From contig JBEAQU010000023.1 of NCBI GenBank assembly GCA_041163745.1, positions 1 through 64,000 of the forward strand: a DNA stretch of 64,000 nt, read 5' to 3'. Each line of letters opens with the position of its first letter. The first letter of the stretch is position 1. Shown piece after piece: positions 42,529 through 51,467 of this stretch. This stretch comes from UBA6168 sp041163745 (GTDB lineage: Bacteria > Bacteroidota > Bacteroidia > Chitinophagales > Saprospiraceae). The translations under genes were made by a program, and so were the position numbers. The notes below the pieces were generated by a model that ran no database searches, had not been told where the DNA came from, and saw only the letters and a program-made list of their open reading frames with translations.

Positions 42529-43419
42529 CTATGCGCCTTCCAAAGCTGCCGCCCCACCGACGATCTCCAGGATCTCTCCGGTGATCGCTTCCTGCCTTGC
42601 CTTGTTGTAACTAAGGCGCAGGCTCTTCAACAAATCGTTCGCATTCTCCGTCGCCTTGTCCATCGCTGTCATCCGGGCACCATGCTCGGATGCATGCGTA
42701 TCCAACAAGTATTTTTGAAAGGTCGTCTGCAGGATGCTCGGTACCAAGGTTCGCAGCAGGCTTTCCATATCCGGCTCGAACAGATAATCCGCCCGCGGGC
42801 CCTTTTCCGCCACTGCAGCGGATTTCGGCACCGGCAACCACTGCTCCGTCTCCGGATATTGGGTCGCGGCATTCTTGAACCGGCCATAGGAGACCTCCAC
42901 CGCGTCATAGACGCCCTGCTCGAACGAATCCATCAGATATTGGGATACCTTCGCCACATTGTCGAAACTCAAATCGTTGAACAGCTCCACATAATCCTTC
43001 CGCATCGTCACACCGGCATAGCGGCGGCGGAAAAAATCATACCCCTTTTTTCCGATGGGAAGAATGGTCACCTGCCCCTGCCTGAACTGCTCCTGGTACT
43101 TCCCTTCCAGCTGCGCAACCGCGGATTTGATGACATTCGTGTTAAACGCACCGCAAAGACCACGGTTGGACGTGACGACAACCAGACATACCCGGTTGAC
43201 CGGTCGTTCGACCCCGAAACTCGTGTCCGCCTCCCCACCCAGCGCGGAGAGAATGTTACGCAACAGGTCGTTCAGCTTGTTGGCATACGGACGCATCTGC
43301 TGTATCGCCTGTTGGGCGCGACGCAGCTTCGCCGCGGACACCATCTTCATCGCCTTGGTGATCTGCTGGGTGTTCTGCACGGAGACAATCCGTTCCCTGA
43401 CTGCTTTTAGATTGGCCAT
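42529..43419 (-). CDS. atpG: ATP synthase F1 subunit gamma
   Basis: This is a 296-aa central-stalk subunit. The N-terminus MANLKAVRERIVSVQNTQQI then TKAMKMVSAAKLRRAQ is diagnostic, as are CLVVVTSNRGLCGAFNTNV and the C-terminal TENANDLLKSLRLSYNKARQ followed by EAITGEILEIVGGAAAL. It rotates inside the alpha/beta hexamer and couples proton flow to ATP synthesis. It is the last gene of the leftward operon atpB-E-F-H-A-G; a terminator follows. atpD and atpC are not adjacent, which is common in this phylum. Confidence 0.96.
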   Translation of the reverse strand: MANLKAVRERIVSVQNTQQITKAMKMVSAAKLRRAQQAIQQMRPYANKLNDLLRNILSALGGEADTSFGVERPVNRVCLVVVTSNRGLCGAFNTNVIKSAVAQLEGKYQEQFRQGQVTILPIGKKGYDFFRRRYAGVTMRKDYVELFNDLSFDNVAKVSQYLMDSFEQGVYDAVEVSYGRFKNAATQYPETEQWLPVPKSAAVAEKGPRADYLFEPDMESLLRTLVPSILQTTFQKYLLDTHASEHGARMTAMDKATENANDLLKSLRLSYNKARQEAITGEILEIVGGAAALEGA

Positions 43420-43444
43420 GGATATATTGTTGGACGATCGGATA

Positions 43445-45031
43445 TCATTGCTTGTACTGCTGGGCCAGCTCGCCGGCCAGGCGCGTGACGGTGGCCAATG
43501 CCGAATCGGACAGTTTGCCTGCCTTGAAGTCAGCCAACGCTTCCGGATGCAACTGCTCCAGCTTCAGCAGGAATATCTCCTCGAATTCCCTAACCTTAGT
43601 CACAGGTACGTCCTTCAGCAGACCCTGCGTTCCCAGATAGATGATGGCCACCTGCTTTTCCACGGACACCGGGGAATATTGGGGCTGCTTCAGTATCTCC
43701 ACGTTCCGCTTGCCTTTTTCCAATACCGCCACCGTGGCGGCATCCAAATCGGAACCGAACTTGGAGAATGCCTCCAGCTCCCGGTACTGGGCCTGGTCGA
43801 TCTTCAACGTACCGGAAACCTTTTTCATCGACTTGATTTGTGCCGATCCCCCGACCCGGCTGACCGAAATACCGACGTTGATCGCCGGACGGATACCCGC
43901 GTTGAACAGATTGGACTCCAGGAATATCTGCCCGTCCGTAATGGATATCACGTTCGTAGGGATGTAGGCGGATACGTCGCCTGCCTGTGTCTCGATGATC
44001 GGAAGGGCCGTCAGCGATCCGCCCCCCTTGACAATGCCGGCCTGCTTCAGGCTCTCCGGCAGGTCGTTCATGTTCGCCGCAATCGTATCGTTGTTGATGA
44101 CCTTGGCGGCACGCTCCAGCAGACGGGAGTGCAGATAGAAAATGTCACCGGGATATGCTTCCCGGCCGGGCGGACGACGCAGCAACAAGGATACCTCCCG
44201 GTAGGCGACCGCCTGCTTGGAAAGGTCGTCGTAGACGATGAGTGCCGGCCGACCCGTGTCCCGGAAATATTCACCGATGGCCGCCCCGGCATACGGCGCG
44301 AAAAAAACCAGCGGCGCCGGTTCCGCCGCAGAGGCGGACACAATCACCGTATACGCCATGGCACCGTTCTCCTCCAGGGTCTTGGCTATGTTCGCCACCG
44401 TGGAGGCCTTTTGCCCGGACGCCACATATATGCAGAACACAGGCTCGCCCCGGTCGTAAAACTCCTTCTGGTTGATGATCGTATCGATTGCAATCGCTGT
44501 CTTGCCCGTTTGGCGGTCTCCAATGATCAGTTCCCGCTGGCCTCGGCCAATCGGAATCATCGAGTCGATCGCCTTGATCCCCGTCTGCAACGGCTCGTTC
44601 ACCGGCTGTCGGTAAATGACGCCCGGCGCCTTGCGCTCCAAGGGCATCTCGTACTTGGTACCCCCGATCGGCCCCTTGCCGTCTATCGGCTGTCCCAGCG
44701 GATTCACTACCCGACCTACCAGCTGGTCGTTCACCTCGATGGAGGCGATCCGACCGGTACGCCGGACGGTGGAACCCTCCCGGATGTTGTCACCAGGCCC
44801 CATCAATACCACCCCGACATTGTCCTCCTCCAGGTTGAGGACCACCGCCTTCACGCCGGTCTCAAATTCCACCAATTCACCCGCCTGGGCATTGTTCAAA
44901 CCGTAGACACGGGCAATTCCGTCACCCACCTGTAAAACGGTTCCCACTTCCTCCAATTCCGTGGCCGTGTTGAAACCGGATAGCTGCTGCTTCAGAATCG
45001 CAGATATTTCATCGGGTTTGACGTCAATCAT
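43445..45031 (-). CDS. atpA: ATP synthase F1 subunit alpha
   Basis: This is a 528-aa nucleotide-binding subunit of F1. It begins MIDVKPDEISAILKQQLSGF, with the Walker A motif IIGDRQTGKTAIAIDTIINQ (~169-188) and the signature block NVGISVSRVGGSAQIKSMKK. The region PPGREAYPGDIFYLHSRLLE is also typical. Length is normal for Bacteroidota. It sits 25 bp before atpG and 87 bp after atpH, as expected for co-transcription. Confidence 0.97.
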   Translation of the reverse strand: MIDVKPDEISAILKQQLSGFNTATELEEVGTVLQVGDGIARVYGLNNAQAGELVEFETGVKAVVLNLEEDNVGVVLMGPGDNIREGSTVRRTGRIASIEVNDQLVGRVVNPLGQPIDGKGPIGGTKYEMPLERKAPGVIYRQPVNEPLQTGIKAIDSMIPIGRGQRELIIGDRQTGKTAIAIDTIINQKEFYDRGEPVFCIYVASGQKASTVANIAKTLEENGAMAYTVIVSASAAEPAPLVFFAPYAGAAIGEYFRDTGRPALIVYDDLSKQAVAYREVSLLLRRPPGREAYPGDIFYLHSRLLERAAKVINNDTIAANMNDLPESLKQAGIVKGGGSLTALPIIETQAGDVSAYIPTNVISITDGQIFLESNLFNAGIRPAINVGISVSRVGGSAQIKSMKKVSGTLKIDQAQYRELEAFSKFGSDLDAATVAVLEKGKRNVEILKQPQYSPVSVEKQVAIIYLGTQGLLKDVPVTKVREFEEIFLLKLEQLHPEALADFKAGKLSDSALATVTRLAGELAQQYKQ

Positions 45032-45118
45032 GATCTGTAGGATTTAATGCCGGTTGAAGAGACCTGGCTCCGCCGGATTCCGGGTAACGTCCGTTTCCTG
45101 CGGGTAACCGCATCGGCT

Positions 45119-45688
45119 TCAATGGGCAATGACTTGCGAAATATAAAGATTGTCTTTGAACTCTTTCTTCAGTAAGGACAGCTTGTGCCGTATACTCGCA
45201 TCGTACAACCGGTCGTCCAGCTCAATGACCAGCCCGCCGATCAACGCTGGATCCACCTCCACCGACAGCTCCACATTTTCACTCGTGACCGGACTCGCCT
45301 GCAGAATCTCCCGGATCTGCCCGATGACGGCCGGATTCAACTCGGACGCTGTCCGCAGCCGCACACTCGTAATGCCCTTGTGACGTTTGTACTGCTCCTC
45401 AAAGGATGCCGCTATGTCCAGGATGTGCTCCTCCCGACCCTTCCGGAACAATATGTCCAGGAATGATATCGTCAGGGCATCGAACTTGTCCTTGAACAAT
45501 ACATGCACTACCTGCTGCTTCTTGTCCGCCTTCACCACCGGACTTTTGAGCATCAGCATGAAATCCCGACTCCGGGATGCCGATTGCAATGCCTTTATGT
45601 CCGCCAAGACACGGTCCAGCTTTCCCTGCTCGATTGACAGGTCAACCAAGGACTTGGCATACCGGCTGGCTATTCTTTGTACTCCCAT
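45119..45688 (-). CDS. atpH: ATP synthase F1 subunit delta
   Basis: This is a 189-aa peripheral-stalk subunit joining F1 to subunit b. It starts MGVQRIASRYAKSLVDLSIE with the usual ALQSASRSRDFMLMLKSPVV segment. The C-terminal domain has VRLRTASELNPAVIGQIREI and VDPALIGGLVIELDDRLYDA, the OSCP/delta signature. It is the fourth gene of the operon. The 133-bp gap to atpF is longer than others in the operon and shows nothing recognisable. Confidence 0.93.
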   Translation of the reverse strand: MGVQRIASRYAKSLVDLSIEQGKLDRVLADIKALQSASRSRDFMLMLKSPVVKADKKQQVVHVLFKDKFDALTISFLDILFRKGREEHILDIAASFEEQYKRHKGITSVRLRTASELNPAVIGQIREILQASPVTSENVELSVEVDPALIGGLVIELDDRLYDASIRHKLSLLKKEFKDNLYISQVIAH

Positions 45689-45821
45689 GTTGCTGTTTCG
45701 TAATGGACGGCTGCCGAATTGCTACGGTCCGACCCAATCCCTCGCGCATCCGCCTGTTTTCGAAGGCCGGCATTGGGTGACGGCCCGGTCGGCCGGCAAG
45801 ACCGCGTCCGGGTGATCCGAC

Positions 45822-46334
45822 TCAGTTGAATTCGATGTCCTTGACCAAATCCTTGACGTACTGCTCCTGCTCCGCATTGCCCTGCAACTGCCGGCGAAGC
45901 AGTTTCTCCGCAATGTCCAATGCCATCGTGCCCACCTGGTTCTTCAGATCGATGACGGCCGCCATCTTCTGATGCTCTATCTGCTCTTTGGCACTCGCCA
46001 CGATCTTCTGAGCCTCCACCTTGGCTTTTTCCCGCGCCTCCGAGACCAGGGACTCCCCGGCATCCTTGGCTTCCTTCAGAATCTTCGCACGCTCCTCCCT
46101 CGCCTGAATCAGCAGTTGCTCGTTCTCCGCCTTCAGATTGCTCATCTCCTGCCGTACCCGCTTGGCTTCGTCCAACGATTGCTGGATGTCCGTTTCCCGC
46201 TTCTTCAATGCCTGTGCAATCGGCCGGAATGCGAACTTGCCAATGATGAACCAAAACAACAGGAATATCACCGTGGTCCAGAACAAGAGACCGAAATCGG
46301 GTTTGATGACGGAAAAATCTGCCAGAAATATCAT
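45822..46334 (-). CDS. atpF: ATP synthase F0 subunit b
   Basis: This is a 170-aa stator subunit with an N-terminal membrane helix (~10-30, DFGLLFWTTVIFLLFWFIIG) and a long charged helix (KKRETDIQQSLDEAKRVRQE, EEARAKI-like repeats) that forms the coiled-coil stalk. It sits between atpE and atpH, the expected order. Confidence 0.94.
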   Translation of the reverse strand: MIFLADFSVIKPDFGLLFWTTVIFLLFWFIIGKFAFRPIAQALKKRETDIQQSLDEAKRVRQEMSNLKAENEQLLIQAREERAKILKEAKDAGESLVSEAREKAKVEAQKIVASAKEQIEHQKMAAVIDLKNQVGTMALDIAEKLLRRQLQGNAEQEQYVKDLVKDIEFN

Positions 46335-46455
46335 GATGAATTGTTTTGCTTTGTTTTGACGGCGAGCGACCGGCTGTCGCGCGCATCATATGAAGGGCAG
46401 GCCCGGTGACCAACCGTCCCGTAGCCTGCCTCTCCTTTTGTCAGCCCGTATCGGA

Positions 46456-46668
46456 TTACGGGTTGTTGCTCAGGAATGCCACCACGATCGCGATCAGCGC
46501 GGCACCTTCTACCAGGGCCGCCATCAGGATCATGTTGGAACGGATGTCTCCGATGGCTTCCGGTTGACGGGCAATGGCTTCCATCGCCTTGCCACCGATC
46601 TGACCGATGCCGATGGCGGCACCGATGACTGCCAATCCCATTCCGATTGCGGTAATTGAACCAAACAT
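46456..46668 (-). CDS. atpE: ATP synthase F0 subunit c
   Basis: This is a 70-aa two-helix ring subunit. Helix 1 contains AVIGAAIGIGQIGGKAMEAI, the polar loop ARQPE, and helix 2 carries the ion-binding carboxylate E54 in ALVEGAALIAIV. The residue after the Glu is Gly rather than Ser/Thr, which argues for protons rather than sodium as coupling ion. The size is standard. Confidence 0.95.
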   Translation of the reverse strand: MFGSITAIGMGLAVIGAAIGIGQIGGKAMEAIARQPEAIGDIRSNMILMAALVEGAALIAIVVAFLSNNP

Positions 46669-46734
46669 AATGATACTATTTACAGTGTTAAAATATCAAC
46701 GGGTCGTACCCATCGCTGTCGAACTGCCGACAGG

Positions 46735-47982
46735 TCAATGATGACTCTCCTCCGTGGCCGCCCCGATGTAGGACGCGGTCAGTATCGTGAAAACAAAAGC
46801 CTGTATGAACGCCACCAGCAGTTCAATGGACATCATGAAGATCGTCAGCACGGTGGAGCCCACCGCCGTTCCGTAACTGGCACCGGCGGATTCCCCCGAT
46901 TTCCCGAACAGGAATATCAACCCGACAAATATCACGATGACCATGTGACCCGCCGTGATGTTGGCGAACAAACGAAGCATCAGGGTCAACGGCTTGATGA
47001 ATACCCCCAGGATCTCCACCGGCGTCAACACGGTCTTCACCCAGGCAGGCACCCCCGGCATCCATAGGACATGTTCCCAATAATGACGGTTTCCATTGAG
47101 ATTCACCACCAGAAAGGTTATCACCGCCAATACCATGGTCACACCCAGGTTGCCCGTCACGTTGCTACCTCCCAGGAATGGTACCTGGCCGAAAAGATTC
47201 AGACCGAGTATGAAAAAGAACAAGGACATCAGAAAAGGCAGATAGGTCTCCCACTTGTGCCCGATGAACGGCTTGGCCACTTCGTCCTGAATGAACAGGA
47301 AAATCGGCTCGATGAAGGATTGCATTCCCCTCGGCGCCTGCCCGTCCCGATTCCGGTACGCATTCGCAACGCGCAGGAACATCCATCCGAACACAACCAG
47401 TATCACCAGCATGCTCACCACGTTCTTGGTCAGGGAGAAATCATAGAAACTGGTGATGCCGCCCCCGAAAAGCCCCCCGTCCGCCGTACTCCGGGCCTCC
47501 GTCGGCCACAAACGGTCGCCGTAACAGATGTGCGGCACCTCGACTGTCTTGCCAGCCGCATTCTCCAGCTTGAGGAAGTGCGGATGATGACCAACCTCCA
47601 CGGCACCGGCTGGGAAACCCGGATCCGCTATGCGCCGGACCATCCCCTCCACCAGCACGTACCCGTCGATGGCCATGTGACCGTTCCCGTGCGAATCCGC
47701 ATGGAACGCTCCGGACGAAAAGACAGACCACCCCGCTGCCGGCGCATACAAGAAACAAGGCAGCGGCAAAGTGAAAGGACCTATGCTGTAGATGTTCTGA
47801 TCTGATATGTGATGGAAAGCCGTCCCGCCAGGATTGAAGGGACCATGCTCCGGTTCCCCGCATCCGGTTTCTCCGTGGACCGCTTCACCGGCGTGCGTCG
47901 GATGTTCCTCTCCGTGCTGCTGCGCCTGCGTCGGCACCGAGAGGAATACCAGGAATGTTAGGCCAAGAAGGTAGCTGCGCAT
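46735..47982 (-). CDS. atpB: ATP synthase F0 subunit a, with signal peptide and N-terminal extension
   Basis: This is a 415-aa membrane subunit. The ATG at 47982 gives a signal peptide (MRSYLLGLTFLVFLSVPTQA), then a His-rich region (QQHGEEHPTHAGEAVHGETG) and a ~150-residue periplasmic stretch before the first core helix. The core has EPIFLFIQDEVAKPFIGHKW, LGLNLFGQVPFL and the essential arginine segment PLTLMLRLFANITAGHMVIV. E. coli subunit a is 271 aa, so the N-terminal extension is large; comparable ones are known in Bacteroidota. It is the first gene of the operon, 44 bp after a -7 element. Confidence 0.93.
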   Translation of the reverse strand: MRSYLLGLTFLVFLSVPTQAQQHGEEHPTHAGEAVHGETGCGEPEHGPFNPGGTAFHHISDQNIYSIGPFTLPLPCFLYAPAAGWSVFSSGAFHADSHGNGHMAIDGYVLVEGMVRRIADPGFPAGAVEVGHHPHFLKLENAAGKTVEVPHICYGDRLWPTEARSTADGGLFGGGITSFYDFSLTKNVVSMLVILVVFGWMFLRVANAYRNRDGQAPRGMQSFIEPIFLFIQDEVAKPFIGHKWETYLPFLMSLFFFILGLNLFGQVPFLGGSNVTGNLGVTMVLAVITFLVVNLNGNRHYWEHVLWMPGVPAWVKTVLTPVEILGVFIKPLTLMLRLFANITAGHMVIVIFVGLIFLFGKSGESAGASYGTAVGSTVLTIFMMSIELLVAFIQAFVFTILTASYIGAATEESHH

Positions 47983-48025
47983 CCTTGTATTTTTTTTGGA
48001 TTGTCTGGCATTTCGAAAAGCCGCG

Positions 48026-48033
48026 CAAAGGTA
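48026..48033 (-). promoter_or_regulatory. putative -7 element of the atp operon
   Basis: On the minus strand this reads TACCTTTG, a full match to TAnnTTTG, 44 bp before the atpB start. It lies just past the aat stop codon. No clear -33 element was found. Confidence 0.5.
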
Positions 48034-48050
48034 GGCATTCCTAACTTTAA

Positions 48051-48773
48051 TCAGAAGGGTAATCGTACTTTTTTCTCGGCCGCCTCCGCCTCCCATCCCT
48101 CCATACTGCCGGACAAGGTCGGCTCCGCCTCATTCCGTTCCAGCAAGGCCTTGAATTCCCGGCGCGGTATCGCCCGCGCACCCAAACTCGCCAGATGCCC
48201 CGTCTCCTGCTGGCAATCCACCAGCCAAAACCCCAGCCGCTCCAACATCCTGACCAAATGGATGAACCCGTACTTGGAGGCATTGCTCGCCCGCGTGAAC
48301 ATAGACTCCCCAAAAAAACACCGCCCCTGGACCAGCCCGTACAATCCTCCCACCAACTCCGCTCCCTCCCATACCTCCACCGAGTGGGCATGCCCCAGCC
48401 GGTGCAGCTCCTCGTACGCCGCCCGCATGTCCTCCGTTATCCAGGTCCGCCATGGACCCAGCTCGCTCCGCTGACATCCCACGATCACGGCCTCGAACGC
48501 CCTGTCCATCGTCACCTGGTAACGCCCCTGGTTGAGATAGGGCCGCATGCTCCTGGACACCTTCAGCTCCGAAGGAAACAATACGAACCTTGGATCCGGA
48601 GACCACCAGAGTATCGGGCTCCCCGGATTGTACCAGGGAAATATCCCCTGCCGGTATGCGGCCAACAGCCGCTCCGGGGAGAGGTCACCACCCGCCGCCA
48701 GCAATCCTTTCCCGTCCGCCTTCTCGACCGGCGGGAACAGTATGTTGCTCCTTGATAAAATGTATATCGACAT
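48051..48773 (-). CDS. aat: leucyl/phenylalanyl-tRNA--protein transferase
   Basis: This is a 240-aa cytoplasmic enzyme that adds Leu or Phe from tRNA to proteins with N-terminal Arg or Lys, marking them for ClpS-ClpAP. Signatures are GLLAAGGDLSPERLLAAYRQ, GIFPWYNPGSPILWWSPDPR, the HSVEVWEGAELVGGLYGLVQ core, and GRCFFGESMFTRASNASKYG. The start at 48773 (MSIYILSRSNILFPP) was chosen over 48803. clpS ends 37 bp upstream on the same strand, so the two form an N-degron operon. Confidence 0.95.
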   Translation of the reverse strand: MSIYILSRSNILFPPVEKADGKGLLAAGGDLSPERLLAAYRQGIFPWYNPGSPILWWSPDPRFVLFPSELKVSRSMRPYLNQGRYQVTMDRAFEAVIVGCQRSELGPWRTWITEDMRAAYEELHRLGHAHSVEVWEGAELVGGLYGLVQGRCFFGESMFTRASNASKYGFIHLVRMLERLGFWLVDCQQETGHLASLGARAIPRREFKALLERNEAEPTLSGSMEGWEAEAAEKKVRLPF

Positions 48774-48810
48774 ACACGCTTGCCATTTTATCACCGCGCT
48801 CACTGCATCC

Positions 48811-49122
48811 TCAGGATTCCCCCCCCTCGATCACTGCTGACAAGCCCCGCTCCACCAAGGCATCCTTTTTCGGCCGCAACACCCGCAAGGGCGCCGTCAT
48901 GACCGTCGCCTTGCCCTTCGTGTGGATGATCAACGACAACTGCTCCGCCTGCTCCGCAGAATGACCCAGCACTTCGGTGAAACATTTGATGACCCACTCG
49001 AACGTGTTATGGTCGTCGTTGTATACGACCAGGAAGGCGATGTGCCCGGCGGAACGGTCGTCCGTCAGTTCCTCCTCCTCCAGCACGTCTGTATCCGCTT
49101 CTCTGTATGGTTTTCCTGACAT
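48811..49122 (-). CDS. clpS: ATP-dependent Clp protease adaptor ClpS
   Basis: This is a 103-aa adaptor that presents N-degron substrates to the Clp AAA+ unfoldase. The core reads HIAFLVVYNDDHNTFEWVIK then CFTEVLGHSAEQAEQLSLII and HTKGKATVMTAPLRVLRPKK. The N-degron-binding ND-x-x-N/H-T motif is seen as NDDHNTFEWV. The ATG at 49122 (MSGKPYREAD) gives a normal ClpS length. A good minus-strand promoter lies at 49210-49240. Confidence 0.92.
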   Translation of the reverse strand: MSGKPYREADTDVLEEEELTDDRSAGHIAFLVVYNDDHNTFEWVIKCFTEVLGHSAEQAEQLSLIIHTKGKATVMTAPLRVLRPKKDALVERGLSAVIEGGES

Positions 49123-49209
49123 GATTCGATAGCCTGTTTGGTATCCACTGGTCATGATGATGGCCGCCCGCCTTACCTGCGCGTCAGTCACACACGCTGA
49201 TGCCGTATG

Positions 49210-49240
49210 CAAAATTCTGAATTTTTAGGCGAACCACAAA
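49210..49240 (-). promoter_or_regulatory. putative promoter of clpS-aat
   Basis: On the minus strand TTTG (plus-strand CAAA 49237-49240), a 19-bp spacer and GAATTTTG (plus-strand 49210-49217) match the consensus at all but one -7 base. It lies 88 bp before the clpS start codon. Confidence 0.55.
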
Positions 49241-49286
49241 AACCTACCGCCCACTTGAATGATCTGCTTCCGACTCCATTCCCCTC

Positions 49287-49317
49287 GTTGCGTATCCCGC
49301 AAAGCGGCATATCTTTG
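49287..49317 (+). promoter_or_regulatory. putative promoter of the EamA transporter gene
   Basis: GTTG (49287-49290), a 19-bp spacer and TATCTTTG (49310-49317) fit the consensus; the -7 element is a full match. It drives the gene beginning at 49400, divergent from clpS. Confidence 0.55.
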
Positions 49318-49399
49318 TCCGGGATTCCGTACCGACATGACGAACGCGGGATGACCGGTGCCGAGCGGCCGGATCCCTTTCCACCCGACCGCACTGTCT

Positions 49400-50284
49400 A
49401 TGACCAACCTGCGCAAGGCCTATCTGCAGCTCCACCTGGCTGTCTTCCTCTGGGGCTTCACCGCCATCCTCGGTGATACCATCCGGCTTCCCGCCCTGAC
49501 ACTCGTATGGTGGCGGGTGCTGCTGACCAGCATCAGCCTCCTTCTCATCAGCAGGATCGGTAACACCCTGCGGGGAATGTCCCGGACCGATATCCTCCGC
49601 TTCGCCTTGGTTGGCGCTTTGACGGGCTTGCATTGGCTCACTTTCTTCGGCGCCGTCAAACTGTCGAACGCTTCCGTCACCCTGGTCTGCATGTCCACCG
49701 GCGCATTGTTCACATCCATGCTGGAACCCCTCCTGCTGCGGACCCGCGTGAAATGGCTGGACGTGCTCCTCGGTCTCACCGTCATACCCGGTATGGCGCT
49801 GGTGGTGGGGAGCGTGGATGTTTCCATGTACGACGGTATCCTCGTGGGCTTGCTATCGGCGGTACTGATGGGTGCTTTCAATGTACTGAACAAAAAATGG
49901 ATCCAACAGGTCAACCCCTTCGCCATCACCTTCATCGAAATGGCCAGCGCCTGCCTACTGCTCGGTATCGCCCTGGCTGCCTACCAATGGCGCGTCCCCC
50001 ACGCCCCTTTCTGGCCCTCCTGGTCGGATACCTGGCAACTGATGGTCCTAGCACTGGCCTGCACGACCCTGACCTGGTACCTCGCACTACAGGCCCTTCG
50101 GCACCTGTCCGCCTTCGCCGCCACCCTGACCGTCAACCTGGAACCTGTATACGGCATCTTCTTCGCCTGGGTGTTCCTCCAGGAAAACAAGGAACTCAAC
50201 ACCGGCTTCTATGCAGGTGTGGCCCTCATCCTCGCCGCCGTCGGCTGCTATCCCCTCCTGCTGAAAAGATTTTCCGCCCCCTGA
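49400..50284 (+). CDS. EamA/DMT superfamily transporter
   Basis: This is a 294-aa inner-membrane protein with ten predicted helices in two EamA halves (about 8-140 and 150-290). Typical segments are AYLQLHLAVFLWGFTAILGD, ALTGLHWLTFFGAVKLSNAS and the second-half ALRHLSAFAATLTVNLEPVY then GIFFAWVFLQENKELNTGFY. Substrates of this group are metabolites or amino acids; none can be assigned. The ATG at 49400 (MTNLRKAY) removes a non-hydrophobic leader. Its stop codon directly abuts that of the convergent radical SAM gene. Confidence 0.88.
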   Translation: MTNLRKAYLQLHLAVFLWGFTAILGDTIRLPALTLVWWRVLLTSISLLLISRIGNTLRGMSRTDILRFALVGALTGLHWLTFFGAVKLSNASVTLVCMSTGALFTSMLEPLLLRTRVKWLDVLLGLTVIPGMALVVGSVDVSMYDGILVGLLSAVLMGAFNVLNKKWIQQVNPFAITFIEMASACLLLGIALAAYQWRVPHAPFWPSWSDTWQLMVLALACTTLTWYLALQALRHLSAFAATLTVNLEPVYGIFFAWVFLQENKELNTGFYAGVALILAAVGCYPLLLKRFSAP

Positions 50285-51313
50285 TCATTCCGCCCAAACC
50301 CGACATCCCTCCGTACAGTTGGTACAGATGTCGATCCGGTCCCGACCGGCCAGCAAGCGCTGCCGGAACAGACGGTACGGTTCTCCCCACCATATCCGCC
50401 GGAATTCCGTCTCCTGCAGATCCCCCATCCGGTGCCGCGCATCCTTGTCGAAACAACACGGCACCACCCGCCCGTCCCAGGTGATCACACAGGCATGCCA
50501 TAGCTTCCAACAATGGTTCAGCAGCCGGTTCTTGACCCGCCAGGTGCCGTCCGCCTGCCGCGCATACCGCGAATACCGCCCGTCCTCCGGAATCAATGGA
50601 TTGCCGTTGACGTAGTCGTACACCTGCGCTGTCTTCAGCCGGACCTCGTCCACACCAACCTCCTCCGCCAACCGGTATATCTCCGGAATCTGGTGCTCGT
50701 TCGGCCGCACCACCAAGAACTGGAAAATGATGTGCGGCGATCGGGAACCCAACCGACGCTTCCACTTCACCACGTTTCGCGCGCCCTGCAGCACCACCGC
50801 CAATTTCCCCTCCTTCCGGTATTGCGCGTATGTCTCCTGGGTTGTCCCGTCGACAGAAATGATCAGCCGGTCCAAACCGGATTCCACCGTCCGACGCGCA
50901 TGGTCGTCGCTCAGAAAATGCCCGTTCGTGGACGTAATGGTGTACAGCCCCTTGCGCTGCGCATACGATACCATGTCCAGAAAGCTTGGATTGATGTAAG
51001 GCTCCCCCTGGAAATAAAAGATGAGATATACCAATTCCCGATGGAGACTGTCCACCGTCCGACGGAAAAAATCCTCCCGCAGGTTCCCAGTCGGCCGGGT
51101 GAACGCCCGCAATCCGCTCGGACACTCCGGACATCGCAGGTTGCAGGCGGTCGTCGGCTCGAAGGAAACCGTGATCGGCAGTCCCCATTGCACCGGCCTC
51201 CCGGTCAGCCGGGTCAGATAGTAGGACGACAAGACCCTGACGGCGTTCCATACTCGCCTGACCGTCAACTTCCTCACAAATCGGATGGTGTCATGCAGGT
51301 GTATCCGCGGCAT
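50285..51313 (-). CDS. radical SAM protein with SPASM domain
   Basis: This is a 342-aa enzyme. The radical SAM motif is CNLRCPEC (CxxxCxxC, ~57-64), within FEPTTACNLRCPECPSGLRA, followed by YFQGEPYINPSFLDMVSYAQ and SVDGTTQETYAQYRKEG. The C-terminal SPASM region has cysteines in CWKLWHACVITWDGRVVPCC and CTNCTEGC, which bind extra Fe-S clusters. Relatives modify peptides or sugars or act in cofactor synthesis. No precursor peptide gene was recognised nearby, so the substrate is open. Its 3' end abuts the EamA gene with no gap. Confidence 0.9.
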   Translation of the reverse strand: MPRIHLHDTIRFVRKLTVRRVWNAVRVLSSYYLTRLTGRPVQWGLPITVSFEPTTACNLRCPECPSGLRAFTRPTGNLREDFFRRTVDSLHRELVYLIFYFQGEPYINPSFLDMVSYAQRKGLYTITSTNGHFLSDDHARRTVESGLDRLIISVDGTTQETYAQYRKEGKLAVVLQGARNVVKWKRRLGSRSPHIIFQFLVVRPNEHQIPEIYRLAEEVGVDEVRLKTAQVYDYVNGNPLIPEDGRYSRYARQADGTWRVKNRLLNHCWKLWHACVITWDGRVVPCCFDKDARHRMGDLQETEFRRIWWGEPYRLFRQRLLAGRDRIDICTNCTEGCRVWAE

Positions 51314-51467
51314 ATTCGCTCAATCTTTTGTTCCCACCAAGATAGGCGTTTCGGCCGATTCAGACGACAATCGCCCGCCACCACCTGCCCATTCATGCCG
51401 CCTGCTAAAAATTATGTTCGGTTTCACCGAATTCTACGTTATTTGCACCCGAACCAATATCCACCGT

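Noticed and set aside
46456..46668. Sodium-coupled c subunit, because of a Gln in helix 1
   Set aside because: The residue after the carboxylate is Gly, not the Ser/Thr of the sodium-binding motif.
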